This document shows positions 8,389 to 16,424 of a stretch of DNA of 64,000 nucleotides, in pieces (the stretch's first letter is position 1; each line of letters opens with the position of its first letter). The stretch is from Amycolatopsis circi. Its GTDB lineage: Bacteria > Actinomycetota > Actinomycetes > Mycobacteriales > Pseudonocardiaceae. The DNA is taken from positions 1 to 64,000 of the forward strand of contig NZ_PQIA01000002.1 in the NCBI RefSeq assembly GCF_003385235.1, in the 5' to 3' direction. The translations under genes and the position numbers were made by a program. The notes under the pieces are model-generated. The model was given only the letters and a program-made list of their open reading frames with translations. It was not told the DNA's origin and ran no database searches.

Positions 8389-8934
8389 ATGCGCAAGATC
8401 GTGTCCACCTTGTTCGTCTCGCTCGACGGCGTGGTGGAAGCGCCGGACCAGTGGTCGCTCTCGTACTGGAACGACGAACTGGAACACGCGGTGGGCGACG
8501 GCATGGCGGACGCCGACGCGATGTTGCTGGGCCGCGTGACCTACGAGGGCTTCGCCGAGGCGTGGCCCGGGCGCACGGACGACCCGGGCGCGGAGTTCAT
8601 GAACAGCGTGCCGAAGTACGTCGCGTCCACCACCCTGACCGCGGCGGACTGGCACAACACGACCCTCCTGCGCGGCGACGTCGGCGAGGCGATCGCGGAC
8701 CTGAAGTCCGGCGAGGGCGGCGACATCATGACCAGCGGAAGCACGACGCTGGTGCGGTGGCTGCTGTCGCACGGGTTGGTGGACGAGCTGACGTTGCTGC
8801 AGTATCCGGTGGTGGTCGGCAAGGGGCGGCGGCTGTTCCCGGAGGAGGGGCCGCAGTTGGACTTTGAGCTGGCGGACACGACGGCGTTCCGCAATGGGGT
8901 GCTGCGGCTGGTTTACCGGCCGTCTGACGACTGA
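8389..8934 (+). CDS. RibD/DHFR-fold dihydrofolate reductase family protein
   Basis: A 181-residue stand-alone RibD C-terminal (DHFR-like) domain. MRKIVSTLFVSLDGVVEAP is the typical first strand, followed by DAMLLGRVTYEGF and, near residue 115, GGDIMTSGSTTLVRWLLSHG, the NADPH-binding glycine turn plus helix; the PVVVGKGRRLFPE motif closes the domain. These small proteins (YwjB/YyaP-like) are annotated as dihydrofolate reductase family but their substrates are mostly unknown. It follows the luciferase-like gene by 86 bp on the same strand, with a CAAGGAG ribosome site. Confidence 0.87.
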   Translation: MRKIVSTLFVSLDGVVEAPDQWSLSYWNDELEHAVGDGMADADAMLLGRVTYEGFAEAWPGRTDDPGAEFMNSVPKYVASTTLTAADWHNTTLLRGDVGEAIADLKSGEGGDIMTSGSTTLVRWLLSHGLVDELTLLQYPVVVGKGRRLFPEEGPQLDFELADTTAFRNGVLRLVYRPSDD

Positions 8935-9144
8935 CTTGGGCGTAATTGTCGATCTCAGCTCTGCCGGGCTTTCGGAGACTGCTTTCGGGGGCACTGAAAT
9001 CGACCAATTTGATTTCGATGCGACCGAGTTGTTCGGCAAATCGGCGTCGATGGTGCGCGGCCGGTTTGCGAACGCCTGCGGATTCGGGCGCGGGAGCACG
9101 ACGCCGTCTGCCGGCTAGCACTGTCCGAAAAGGACGGCGGCCAT

Positions 9145-9177
9145 CCCCGAATCCGGCTCGCTGAGCAGGATTCGGGG
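9145..9177. terminator. hairpin terminator candidate
   Basis: A perfect 10-bp stem (CCCCGAATCC and its complement) with a 13-base loop lies just past the stop of the amidohydrolase on the minus strand and downstream of the DHFR-like gene. It could serve both converging transcripts. No long T-run follows. Confidence 0.55.
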
Positions 9178-9185
9178 CACAGGCG

Positions 9186-10400
9186 TCATTCCGCCAGACG
9201 GGCTCCGCGACGCCAGATCGCGCGAGTATTGAGGGTGTCGCTGATGTCGCGGGTCGGGTCTCCGTCGACGAGCAGAAGGTCGGCGCGCAGTCCCTCGGCG
9301 ACGCGGCCCCGGTCGCTGAGGCGGAAGCGGCGGGCGGTGGTCGCGGTGGCCGCTCGCAAGGCTCGTTCCGGCGTGAGACCGGCTTCCACAAGGTACTGCA
9401 GTTCGTGGTGGAGGCTCGCTCCGTGTGCGAGACCGCCGAAGAACGTTTCGGGCATGGAGACATCGGTGCCAGCCAGCACGTCGACACCGGCGGCGTCCAG
9501 CGCGCGGACGGTGTCGTACACGTCGTCGAGCTTGCCCTGCGGGTAGCGGTTGTAGCTGGAGCGCAGGGTTTCGTCCCACTTGCGGTCGAGGCGGGAGGCG
9601 ACCCGCGGGTCGTCGGCGAGCGTGCTGCCGGTGATGCCCATCAGCGAGGCGTTGAGGCTGATGCACGGAACGACGAACATGCCCGCGTCCTTGACGAGGC
9701 TGATGATCTCGGCGGTGTGCGGCTGGTCCATGAAGACGTGGGCGAGCCCGTCGATGCCCGCTTCGACGGCCATTTCGGTCGCCTCCACGGTCAAAGCGTG
9801 AGCGACGGTGAGAGCGCCGTACTTCTTGGCTTCCGCGACCCCGGCGTTCACGGTGGCTTGGTCGAGACACGGCAGTCCGGGATGTCCTTCCACGCTGCCG
9901 TCGTCGATCATGAACTTGATGAAATCGGAGCCCCTGGCGAGGAGTTGGGGGACGAAGGCGGCCGCTTCCTCGGGTGTGGTGGAGAACGGCATCACGGGCA
10001 TTGCCGGCGGCAGGTCCCACTTCGGCCGGAATCCTTCGGGCATCAGCTCGCTGGGATGACCGCCGGGCGGGGTGATGCCGAAACCGGCGGACCGGACGTC
10101 GGCCACCGTGTCGTCGTCGGTGATGTGGCCCCGGTTCTCCCGGGTGTTCATGCCCTGCATTTCCAGTTCGGTCGTCACCCCGAACCGCAGCGCCAACGCG
10201 AGCGAACCCGGGGCGGAGTGCACGTGGGCGTCGATGAGCCCCGGCAGCAGGGTGGCTCCGGTGCCGTCGACTTGTTCGCTGCCCTCGGGGATCTCGCCGC
10301 CGACCTGGGCGATCCTCGCGCCGTCGAGGACGACGGTCTGCACGCCGAGGGTTTTCTCCCCGTCGAAGACCCGGGCGTTGGTGATCGCGGTCAGTGTCAT
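9186..10400 (-). CDS. metal-dependent amidohydrolase, imidazolonepropionase-like (paralogue A)
   Basis: A 404-residue amidohydrolase. The metal-binding HVH (LPGLIDAHVHSAPG) is near residue 60, the bridging Lys in SDFIKFMIDDG, further His ligands in TVAHALT and the HVFMDQPHT region, and the catalytic Asp in LAGTDVSMPE. The C-terminal strand DLLLVDGDPT closes the beta-sandwich. This class includes prolidase-like and imidazolonepropionase-like hydrolases of cyclic amides and lactones. It is divergent from a MarR regulator across 102 bp that holds inverted repeats. It shares order and motifs, including GASLHHELQYLVEAGLTPE, with the gene at 14542-15597, so the two are paralogues. Substrate unknown. 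Confidence 0.87.
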   Translation of the reverse strand: MTLTAITNARVFDGEKTLGVQTVVLDGARIAQVGGEIPEGSEQVDGTGATLLPGLIDAHVHSAPGSLALALRFGVTTELEMQGMNTRENRGHITDDDTVADVRSAGFGITPPGGHPSELMPEGFRPKWDLPPAMPVMPFSTTPEEAAAFVPQLLARGSDFIKFMIDDGSVEGHPGLPCLDQATVNAGVAEAKKYGALTVAHALTVEATEMAVEAGIDGLAHVFMDQPHTAEIISLVKDAGMFVVPCISLNASLMGITGSTLADDPRVASRLDRKWDETLRSSYNRYPQGKLDDVYDTVRALDAAGVDVLAGTDVSMPETFFGGLAHGASLHHELQYLVEAGLTPERALRAATATTARRFRLSDRGRVAEGLRADLLLVDGDPTRDISDTLNTRAIWRRGARLAE

Positions 10401-10433
10401 GGCAGTTCGTCTCGTTTCCTTGCTCAGCTCATT

Positions 10434-10469
10434 TACATACCTAATGCTATGTACTTGCGTCGAGGTATG
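10434..10469. promoter_or_regulatory. MarR operator candidate between divergent genes
   Basis: Two nested inverted repeats are seen: TACATA (10434) with TATGTA (10448-10453), and CATACCT (10436) with AGGTATG (10463-10469). They lie between the divergent starts of the amidohydrolase and the MarR gene, where a MarR dimer would control both. Confidence 0.6.
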
Positions 10470-10502
10470 CAAGTGGGCGGGCGCGGGCCTAGGATCAAGC
10501 GC

Positions 10503-10964
10503 ATGAGCAGCTCTCCTGAGCGGACCCCCGGCGACCCGGTGCTGGACCAGATCGGCCCGGCGCTGTCCCGGTTGCGCAGGCGCACCCCGGCGTCGAACAA
10601 GGATCTGTCCCGCAATCTCGTGCTCAACGTGATCGCCGACGCGCCAGGCGAGACGACAGTCGGCGGCCTCGCGATGGAGATGGGGGTCGTCCAGCCGGTG
10701 GCCAGCCGGACTGTCGCCGCGTGCATCGCCGACGGGTTGCTGCGTCGGGCGGCGTCTCAGGCCGACGGACGCCGTACGGTGCTCGAACTCACCGAACAGG
10801 GCGAGGCGGAACGCGACCGTTTTGCTGCTGAGCAAAGAAAAGCGTTCGAGGAGATCACGGCTGATTGGTCGGCGGGGGAACGGATCCAGTTCGCTCGGCT
10901 GCTGACCCGCTATGGTGCCGATGCCGCGGAGTGGTCCAGGAAACAGGCTGCGAGCCGGGACTGA
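10503..10964 (+). CDS. MarR-family transcriptional regulator
   Basis: A 153-residue winged-helix protein. The recognition region reads TVGGLAMEMGVVQPVASRTVAACI, followed by the wing GLLRRAASQADGRRTVLELT, the usual MarR layout. The start is the ATG that leaves a full N-terminal dimerisation helix; the longer open frame upstream is a shadow of the divergent amidohydrolase. It likely represses itself and the amidohydrolase at 9186 through the inverted repeats at 10434-10469. The inducing compound may be the hydrolase substrate (inference). Confidence 0.85.
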   Translation: MSSSPERTPGDPVLDQIGPALSRLRRRTPASNKDLSRNLVLNVIADAPGETTVGGLAMEMGVVQPVASRTVAACIADGLLRRAASQADGRRTVLELTEQGEAERDRFAAEQRKAFEEITADWSAGERIQFARLLTRYGADAAEWSRKQAASRD

Positions 10965-11096
10965 AAGGTCTGGGCGCGCTGGAGTGTCAGCGTTCCGCGA
11001 ACTCGCCCATGACCTCTGCGGAACTCCAGTCGTTGTCCACGAAGATCGGGGACGACCTGTTGGGCTAGCCGGGATTGTCCGCCGAGGCTGCTAGCC

Positions 11097-11133
11097 GCAG
11101 TGCTCCTTCGGGTGCGATGCGAAGGAGCACTGC
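11097..11133. terminator. strong hairpin terminator
   Basis: A perfect 14-bp stem (GCAGTGCTCCTTCG and its complement) with a 9-base loop. It lies nine bases past the stop of the acyl-CoA synthetase on the minus strand and about 130 bases past the MarR gene, so it can serve both directions. Confidence 0.75.
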
Positions 11134-11141
11134 GACAAAGC

Positions 11142-12668
11142 TCAGTTCACCTGCCGGTCCTGCCCCTCCCAAAACGGCTGCCGCAGCTTGAACTTCTGGA
11201 TCTTCCCCGTCGCTGTCCGCGGCAGTTCGGCGAGGAATTCCACCCGCTTCGGGCATTTGTACCCGGCCAGGTGCTGGCGGCAGTGCGTGATCAGCTCGTC
11301 CGCCGTCACCTCGCTGCCGTCGGTTACCACCAGCGCCGTGACCAGTTCGCCCCATTTTTCGTCCGGGATGCCGATCACCGCGGCTTCCCGGACGGCCGGG
11401 TGCGAACTCAGCGCGTCCTCCACCTCGATCGACGACACGTTCTCGCCGCCGGTGATGATGACGTCCTTCTTGCGGTCGGCGATGGTCAGGTAGCCGTCGG
11501 CGAAGGTGCCGCCGTCGCCGGTGTGGAACCAGTTGCCTTCTTGCACCCGCGCGGTTTCGTCCGGGTTTTCCCAGTAGCCGTCGAGGTTGTGGTTGCTTTG
11601 GGTGAGGACTTCGCCGTCGGTGTCGATCGTGACGCGCACGCCCAGGGCTGGCGCACCGGCGCGGCCCAAAAGCTTTGCCTGCTCGTGCGAGTCCAGGTCG
11701 GCCCATTCGCTCCGGAAGCGGTTCACCGTGACCAGCGGCGAAGTCTCGGTCAGGCCGTAGATCTGGATGAACTCCCAGCCGAGTTCCGCACGCACGCGTT
11801 CGATCGTCCGGGTCGGCGGCGGCGCGCCGGCGACCACGATCCGGACTCGGTCGCGGCCGGGGATTTCGCCGTCCCAGGAGGCGGCACCGTCCAGGGCCGC
11901 GGTGACGACGGCGGGGGCGGCGCACATGATCGTCACGCCGTGTTCCTGCACGCGGCGCAGGATTTCGGTGCCGTCCACCTTGCGCAGCACGATGTGCCGT
12001 CCGCCGAGGCCAGTCACCGCGTACGGCATGCCCCAGCCGTTCGCGTGGAACATCGGCAGCGTGTGCAGCAGGACGTCGTTGTCGCTGAGCGTGGTGTGCA
12101 GGCCGAAAGTCGTTGCGTTGAGCCACAAATTGCGGTGCGTGAGCTGGACGCCCTTCGGCCGCGCGGTGGTGCCGGAGGTGTAGTTGATCGTGGCGGTCGC
12201 GGATTCGTCGGCGGCCCACGGTTGCGGTTCGCCGTCGCCGCCCCAGATTTTGTCGTCGTCCTCGCCAAGGACGAACACGTGTTTGGCGGTTACGTTGTCC
12301 AGCAACGGTTTCAGCTCGGGGTCGATGATCAGGACCTCGGCGCCGGAATGCTCGACGATGTACCGGACTTCGGCGGCGGCGAGGCGGAAATTCACCGGCA
12401 CCAGGACGCGGCCCCAGCCGGAGACGCCGAAGAACGACGTCAGCAGCCGCGCGGAGTTGTGCGAGACGACGGCGACCCGGCCGCCGACGGGAACGCCGAG
12501 CGCGTCGAGGTTCGCGGCCTGCGCGCGGGCGCGGCGGGCGAGTTCGCGGTAGGTCACCGAGCCCCAGGACTCCGCGGGCTGAGCAGGCTCGTCCACCACC
12601 GCGATCCGGTCCGGGTACACCGTTTCGGCGCGGTCGAGGAAGTCGCGGACACTCAGGTCATAGAACAT
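11142..12668 (-). CDS. acyl-CoA synthetase (ANL superfamily, FadD-like)
   Basis: A 508-residue adenylate-forming enzyme. The P-loop motif is YTSGTTARPKGVQ (near residue 165), the second core motif is IYGLTETSP, the hinge region is TGDGGTFADGYLTIADRKKD, and the C-terminal catalytic Lys lies in PRTATGKIQK. It would activate a carboxylic acid with ATP and transfer it to CoA; the medium-chain/long-chain subclass is likely, but the substrate is not fixed by the motifs. The length is typical. A LuxR-type regulator lies directly upstream on the same strand, and an inverted repeat sits between them. Confidence 0.92.
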   Translation of the reverse strand: MFYDLSVRDFLDRAETVYPDRIAVVDEPAQPAESWGSVTYRELARRARAQAANLDALGVPVGGRVAVVSHNSARLLTSFFGVSGWGRVLVPVNFRLAAAEVRYIVEHSGAEVLIIDPELKPLLDNVTAKHVFVLGEDDDKIWGGDGEPQPWAADESATATINYTSGTTARPKGVQLTHRNLWLNATTFGLHTTLSDNDVLLHTLPMFHANGWGMPYAVTGLGGRHIVLRKVDGTEILRRVQEHGVTIMCAAPAVVTAALDGAASWDGEIPGRDRVRIVVAGAPPPTRTIERVRAELGWEFIQIYGLTETSPLVTVNRFRSEWADLDSHEQAKLLGRAGAPALGVRVTIDTDGEVLTQSNHNLDGYWENPDETARVQEGNWFHTGDGGTFADGYLTIADRKKDVIITGGENVSSIEVEDALSSHPAVREAAVIGIPDEKWGELVTALVVTDGSEVTADELITHCRQHLAGYKCPKRVEFLAELPRTATGKIQKFKLRQPFWEGQDRQVN

Positions 12669-12751
12669 GGCGATCCCTTCGCGTCAGCGGGCCGCACTGC
12701 CCGCGCGGGTGATTTTCGCTCGCCGAACCGGATCCAGCCACCCCACATGGA

Positions 12752-12774
12752 GGGTGTGTCCCCATCGGACACCC
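12752..12774. promoter_or_regulatory. inverted repeat upstream of acyl-CoA synthetase
   Basis: GGGTGT and ACACCC separated by 11 bases, about 85 bases upstream of the acyl-CoA synthetase start and just past the LuxR-type gene. The position suits an operator for that regulator. Confidence 0.4.
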
Positions 12775-12795
12775 GCGACCGGACATCGCCACGCC

Positions 12796-13614
12796 CTAGC
12801 GCAGCAGTCCGGCGGCGCGAGCCCGGTTCACCGCCTGCACCCGGTTGGACACCGCCAGCTTCCGCATCGCGTGCTTGAGATACGACTTGACGGTGTTGGG
12901 CAGCAGGCCGAGCCGGTCTGAGATCTCATCGTTCGTACAGCCCTCGCTGACCAGCCGCAGCACGTCGACCTCGCGCGGGGTCAGCGCCACCCCGGGCACG
13001 TCCAGCTCCGGACGCAGCCGTTCGCACACCGCGAGCAGCCGCTGCCGGGCGCTTTCGTCCTGGATCGACCCGGCGATCGCGGTGAGTTCGGCATGCAGGT
13101 CGCCGCGTTCGGCCGCGGGGACGACCGTCGGTGCGGCCAGCCGACGCTGTACTTCCTCTTCGACCTCGATGTCACGTCCCAATCGAGTCGCCACCGCGGT
13201 GGCCGCGTGCAACACGCGGTCGCCGAACGTAATCGAATCCCGGGACGCCGCGTACAGCACCGCGCGCGTGGTCTCGCCGACGCGCACCGGCAGCGCCACC
13301 ATCGCGCGCAGCCGTTCGGGGGCGACCGCGTGGTCGTATTTGTGCGTGATGCCCTGTGCGTTGAGATAGTCGACGACCGTTGACGGCCGGGCCAGCGCCA
13401 CCGCTTTGCCGCCGAGTCCGGCCCCGGTGTCCACCTGCACGTGCTGCATCGACCGGGTGGCGGTGCCGCGCAGCTGGTCGATGACGTGCGACCGGGACGC
13501 CGCCGACACCGGTCCGCCCATCGCGACGGGCAGCTCGGTCGCGATTTGCAGTGCTTTGAGCGCGCCGGCGACCAGGGGGCTGGCCGTCAGCGCGAGCCGG
13601 CCCGGAGGCGTCAT
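12796..13614 (-). CDS. GAF-LuxR transcriptional regulator
   Basis: A 272-residue regulator. Residues 20-160 look like a GAF sensor domain (TGAGLGGKAVALARPSTVVD, then RAMVALPVRVGETTRAVLYAA). Residues 205-265 are a LuxR/FixJ helix-turn-helix: LTPREVDVLRLVSEGCTNDE followed by SDRLGLLPNTVKSYLKHAMRK. The ATG at 13614 is preferred; an in-frame GTG 14 codons upstream is possible. It lies immediately upstream of the acyl-CoA synthetase on the same strand. Related GAF-LuxR proteins in actinobacteria accompany acyl-CoA metabolism genes, so control of its neighbour is likely but inferred. Confidence 0.82.
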   Translation of the reverse strand: MTPPGRLALTASPLVAGALKALQIATELPVAMGGPVSAASRSHVIDQLRGTATRSMQHVQVDTGAGLGGKAVALARPSTVVDYLNAQGITHKYDHAVAPERLRAMVALPVRVGETTRAVLYAASRDSITFGDRVLHAATAVATRLGRDIEVEEEVQRRLAAPTVVPAAERGDLHAELTAIAGSIQDESARQRLLAVCERLRPELDVPGVALTPREVDVLRLVSEGCTNDEISDRLGLLPNTVKSYLKHAMRKLAVSNRVQAVNRARAAGLLR

Positions 13615-13696
13615 GGGCAGTCCCGCTTCACTCGACCTTGTTGGGTGGACGTCCACGTTACGCGTTGCGTCGCGTTCGGACTACTCGTGTGGTTCG

Positions 13697-14461
13697 GTGG
13701 CACACGTGGCAACCTCGGATTTCGATACCGTCGCCGACCGGCTCTACGCAGGTGAACCGGCCGACTTCGTCGCGGAGCGCACCGCGGCCGCCCGCGCGGC
13801 GAAGGAAGCGGGCGACGTCGAGCTGGCGCGCCGGATCCGCGCGCTGCGCAAGCCGACCGCGGCCGCGGCGTACGTCAACCGCCTGGCGCGCGACGGTTCC
13901 GCTCCGCTGTCCGAGCTGGCGTCGATCGGCGAGAAGCTGCGTGCCGCGCACGAGCAGCTCGACGGCTCCCGGCTGCGCGAATTGGCGCATCAGCGCGCGG
14001 AGCTAGTGCAGCGGATCGTGCGGGACGCGTCCGGCTTGAGCGATTCCGTCGAGCGCGAGGTGGAGGAGACGCTGGAAGCGATCGTCGCGGACGCCGACGT
14101 CGCCCGGCTGGCGCTGGCCGGACGGTTGACTTCGAAGGCCAGCCAGGACACCGACCGCTGGCTGTCGCTGCCGACGAATCCCGCCCCGGCCAAGAAGACC
14201 AGACAGTCCGAAAAGGACCGGAAGGCCGAGGAGGAATCCCGGGTCCGCGCACTGGAACGGCGGCAGGCGGTCCGGGCGCGGGCGGAAGCGGAGCGGAATC
14301 TGCAGCGAGCTGAGCGGACGGCCGAGCAGGCCGATGATCGGGTGACCGAATTGCGGGAACGGCTTGCCGAGGCCGAGCAACGCGCTGCCCGGGCTTCCGA
14401 CGAACTGGCCAAGGCGCAGAAGACCTTCGAGGAAGCCGATGACGCCGTTCAGCGGTCTTAA
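13697..14461 (+). CDS. coiled-coil protein of unknown function
   Basis: About 254 residues, GTG start (13697; a second GTG at 13706 is equally possible). The N-terminal part holds ARRIRALRKPTAAAAYVNRL, a motif seen in a family of uncharacterised actinobacterial proteins. From residue 150 the protein is a long charged coiled coil (repeated Arg, Glu and Ala, e.g. ERRQAVRARAEAERNLQRAE). No signal peptide or membrane helix is visible. It is divergent from the GAF-LuxR gene and convergent with an amidohydrolase. I do not know its function; a structural or nucleic-acid-associated role would be a guess. Confidence 0.72.
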   Translation: MAHVATSDFDTVADRLYAGEPADFVAERTAAARAAKEAGDVELARRIRALRKPTAAAAYVNRLARDGSAPLSELASIGEKLRAAHEQLDGSRLRELAHQRAELVQRIVRDASGLSDSVEREVEETLEAIVADADVARLALAGRLTSKASQDTDRWLSLPTNPAPAKKTRQSEKDRKAEEESRVRALERRQAVRARAEAERNLQRAERTAEQADDRVTELRERLAEAEQRAARASDELAKAQKTFEEADDAVQRS

Positions 14462-14471
14462 GGACGTGTAG

Positions 14472-14526
14472 GTCCGTGAGGGGAACCCTGAGGGAATCAG
14501 ATTCCGTCAGGGTTCCCCTCACGGAC
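14472..14526. repeat. 55-bp palindrome, copy 2
   Basis: Same centre (GGGAATCAGATTCC) and ends as copy 1, but the middle of both arms differs in a compensating way (GGGGAACCCTG paired with CAGGGTTCCCC). It lies between two convergent genes, 10 bases past one stop and 16 from the other, where a bidirectional terminator is expected. Confidence 0.9.
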
Positions 14527-14541
14527 GACAAAGCCCGCCAG

Positions 14542-15597
14542 CTAGCGGTCGAGTTCCGTTCCCGCGCACCACACCGTGCGAATCGCCCGGGTCGCCGACA
14601 GGTCCGCCACCGGATCGCCGTCGACCAGCACCAGGTCCGCCCGCAGTCCGGGCCGGATTTCGCCCCGGTCGGTCAGCCCGAACGCCTGCGCCGGGTCGAC
14701 CGTCGCGGCGCGCAGGATCTCCACCGAACTCAAACCGGCCTCGGCGAGCAGCTCGAATTCGTGGTGCAGGCTCGACCCGTGCGGGATCGCGGCCGGGGCG
14801 CCGGGCTCGGCGTTGGCATCGGTACCGGCGAGGATTTCGACCCCGGCAGCGCGCAAAGCGGCCACGTTGGCCACGAAATCGCCTTCGGCGCCATCGAAGT
14901 AGGGCAGTGCCGCCTCCATCATGGTGAGCGTCGGAATCGCCGTCTGCCCAGCGGCCTTCATCGCCGCGATGTCCTCGGCGGCGATCCGGCCGATCACCGG
15001 CACATGCGTCACGAATCGCGCGCCGGTCGCCACCGCCAAGTGGTACGCGCCGGGCGTCGCCGCGTGCACGACGGTGTCCAGACCCCGTTTCCGTGCCTCG
15101 TCGACCAGCGCCTGCAACGCCTCGGCGGGCGGCCCGCCGTCGCCGGGAGCTTCCGCGACGCCCTTGACGTAGTCGACGCCCTCCGCGACCCGCGCCTCGA
15201 CGAACCGGACGGCAGCCTCCGCGGTCGTCACGATCGAGGAGGCGGGCATCCCCGGGATCCGGACGTGCATGCCGCCCGGACCGATCGCGGGCGGGCCGGC
15301 GCTGCGGAACTCCGTCGGGCCCGCCGACCGCAAAGCGGCGACCCGTTCGGCAGGGAAGCACCCCATGTCCAGTGCGGTCGTGACGCCCCACGCGGCGAAG
15401 TCGGCCAACTGCTCGGGCTCGGTCAGGTGGACGTGCGAGTCGATGAACCCGGGCAGCAGCGTCGCCCCGGCGGCATCGATTTCCCGTGCCCCGGCTGGAT
15501 CCGTGCCGAGTACTGGCCCGTCGATCACGACGGTGCGCGGTTCGGTGAGCACTCGCCCGTCGAAGACGCGCACATTGCGCAGAGCGGTCTTGGCCAC
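14542..15597 (-). CDS. metal-dependent amidohydrolase (paralogue B)
   Basis: A 351-residue amidohydrolase from a GTG start with GGGGAGGG just before it. Metal ligands are in LPGFIDSHVHLTEPE, the bridging Lys in VDYVKGVAEA, a further His in TVVHAATPGAYH, and the Asp in LAGTDANAEPG; DLVLVDGDPVAD closes the sandwich. The stretch GSSLHHEFELLAEAGLSS matches the paralogue at 9186-10400, which is about 50 residues longer. It lies 14 bp downstream of the pyrimidine-reductase-like gene and is probably in the same transcript as that gene and the FolP2-like gene. Confidence 0.86.
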   Translation of the reverse strand: MAKTALRNVRVFDGRVLTEPRTVVIDGPVLGTDPAGAREIDAAGATLLPGFIDSHVHLTEPEQLADFAAWGVTTALDMGCFPAERVAALRSAGPTEFRSAGPPAIGPGGMHVRIPGMPASSIVTTAEAAVRFVEARVAEGVDYVKGVAEAPGDGGPPAEALQALVDEARKRGLDTVVHAATPGAYHLAVATGARFVTHVPVIGRIAAEDIAAMKAAGQTAIPTLTMMEAALPYFDGAEGDFVANVAALRAAGVEILAGTDANAEPGAPAAIPHGSSLHHEFELLAEAGLSSVEILRAATVDPAQAFGLTDRGEIRPGLRADLVLVDGDPVADLSATRAIRTVWCAGTELDR

Positions 15598-15611
15598 GAT
15601 CCCTCCCCGGG

Positions 15612-16424
15612 TCAGTGGACGCGATACCGCAAGAGTACTGAGTTGTCGTCCACCAGTGCGGAAAGAAGTTCGAGCTGCCGCGGGTCGATCGCCGCGCCCA
15701 TCGCGACCCGCGGCGCGTCGCCGGCGATCAGCATCGGCGCGACCGTCAGGCGCAGTTCGTCGACCACACCCGCGGCCAGCAGCGATGCGAAAAGGTGCGG
15801 TCCGCCTTCGCAGTCGATCCGGCGGAGGCCTCGGCGGGCCAGTTCGTCTACCGCGGCCCGCAGGTCGACGTCGCCGTGCCTGGGGCGCGGGCGCTGGTCG
15901 TCCGGGTCGGCGTGCAGAGCCGGGTCGCCGGTGGCCTCGTGCAGAGTTGGGTCGCCTGTCCCAGCGACCAGGACATCCGCCCCGGCCGCCGCCCACGCCG
16001 CGCGCAATTCGGGATCCGTCGCCGCGCTCGTGATGACGATCGTCGGCACCAGGGCCTTGGTGATCACCGGTGCGTCCGGCGGCAGCGAACGGCCGGTGCT
16101 GACCACGGCGATCGGCGCGATCGGAGCCAGCCCGTGCCTGCGCCGCCGCTCGGCGGTCTTCTCGTCCGGCCGCAGTCCCTCGAATCCTTCGGCCTGCGAG
16201 GTGCCCGCGCCGACCAGCAGGACGTCGGCGAGGTCGTTGCCCAGCCGGTAGACGATCCGGTCCGCGGGCGTCGACAGCCCGCCGGAGCGGCCCTCGATGG
16301 TGATCCCGCCGTCGGCGCTCGACACGAAATTCACCGCGAGCCACTTCGGCACGTCCGGATAGACGTAGAGCTGCTCGACGTCGGCTTCGGTGCGGTCCTG
16401 GTTTCCCGGAAAGACTTCGCGCAT
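15612..16424 (-). CDS. pyrimidine reductase family protein (RibD C-domain)
   Basis: A 270-residue RibD C-terminal-type reductase. WLAVNFVSSADGGITIEGRS is the substrate and NADPH strand of pyrimidine reductases, DRIVYRLGNDLADVLLVGAGT follows, and GLRRIDCEGGPHLFASLLA is the late glycine motif. In riboflavin synthesis this fold reduces the ribosyl side chain of the pyrimidine intermediate, but there is no deaminase partner here. A loop near residue 170 has an insertion in which Thr-Gly-Asp-Pro-x-Leu-His-Glu-Ala is followed by a second, similar copy. Its start overlaps the FolP2-like stop by ATGA, so the two proteins are coupled. Confidence 0.83.
   Translation of the reverse strand: MREVFPGNQDRTEADVEQLYVYPDVPKWLAVNFVSSADGGITIEGRSGGLSTPADRIVYRLGNDLADVLLVGAGTSQAEGFEGLRPDEKTAERRRRHGLAPIAPIAVVSTGRSLPPDAPVITKALVPTIVITSAATDPELRAAWAAAGADVLVAGTGDPTLHEATGDPALHADPDDQRPRPRHGDVDLRAAVDELARRGLRRIDCEGGPHLFASLLAAGVVDELRLTVAPMLIAGDAPRVAMGAAIDPRQLELLSALVDDNSVLLRYRVH

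Noticed and set aside
8935..9144. Possible small gene between the DHFR-like and amidohydrolase genes
   Set aside because: Open frames are short, overlap the neighbour and have no ribosome site or recognisable domain.
10965..11090. Short peptide-like tail on the minus strand (FVDNDWSSAEVMGEFAER before a stop)
   Set aside because: It looks protein-like but has no start, no ribosome site and only a few dozen codons. It could be a fossil of a gene end, but I cannot assign it.
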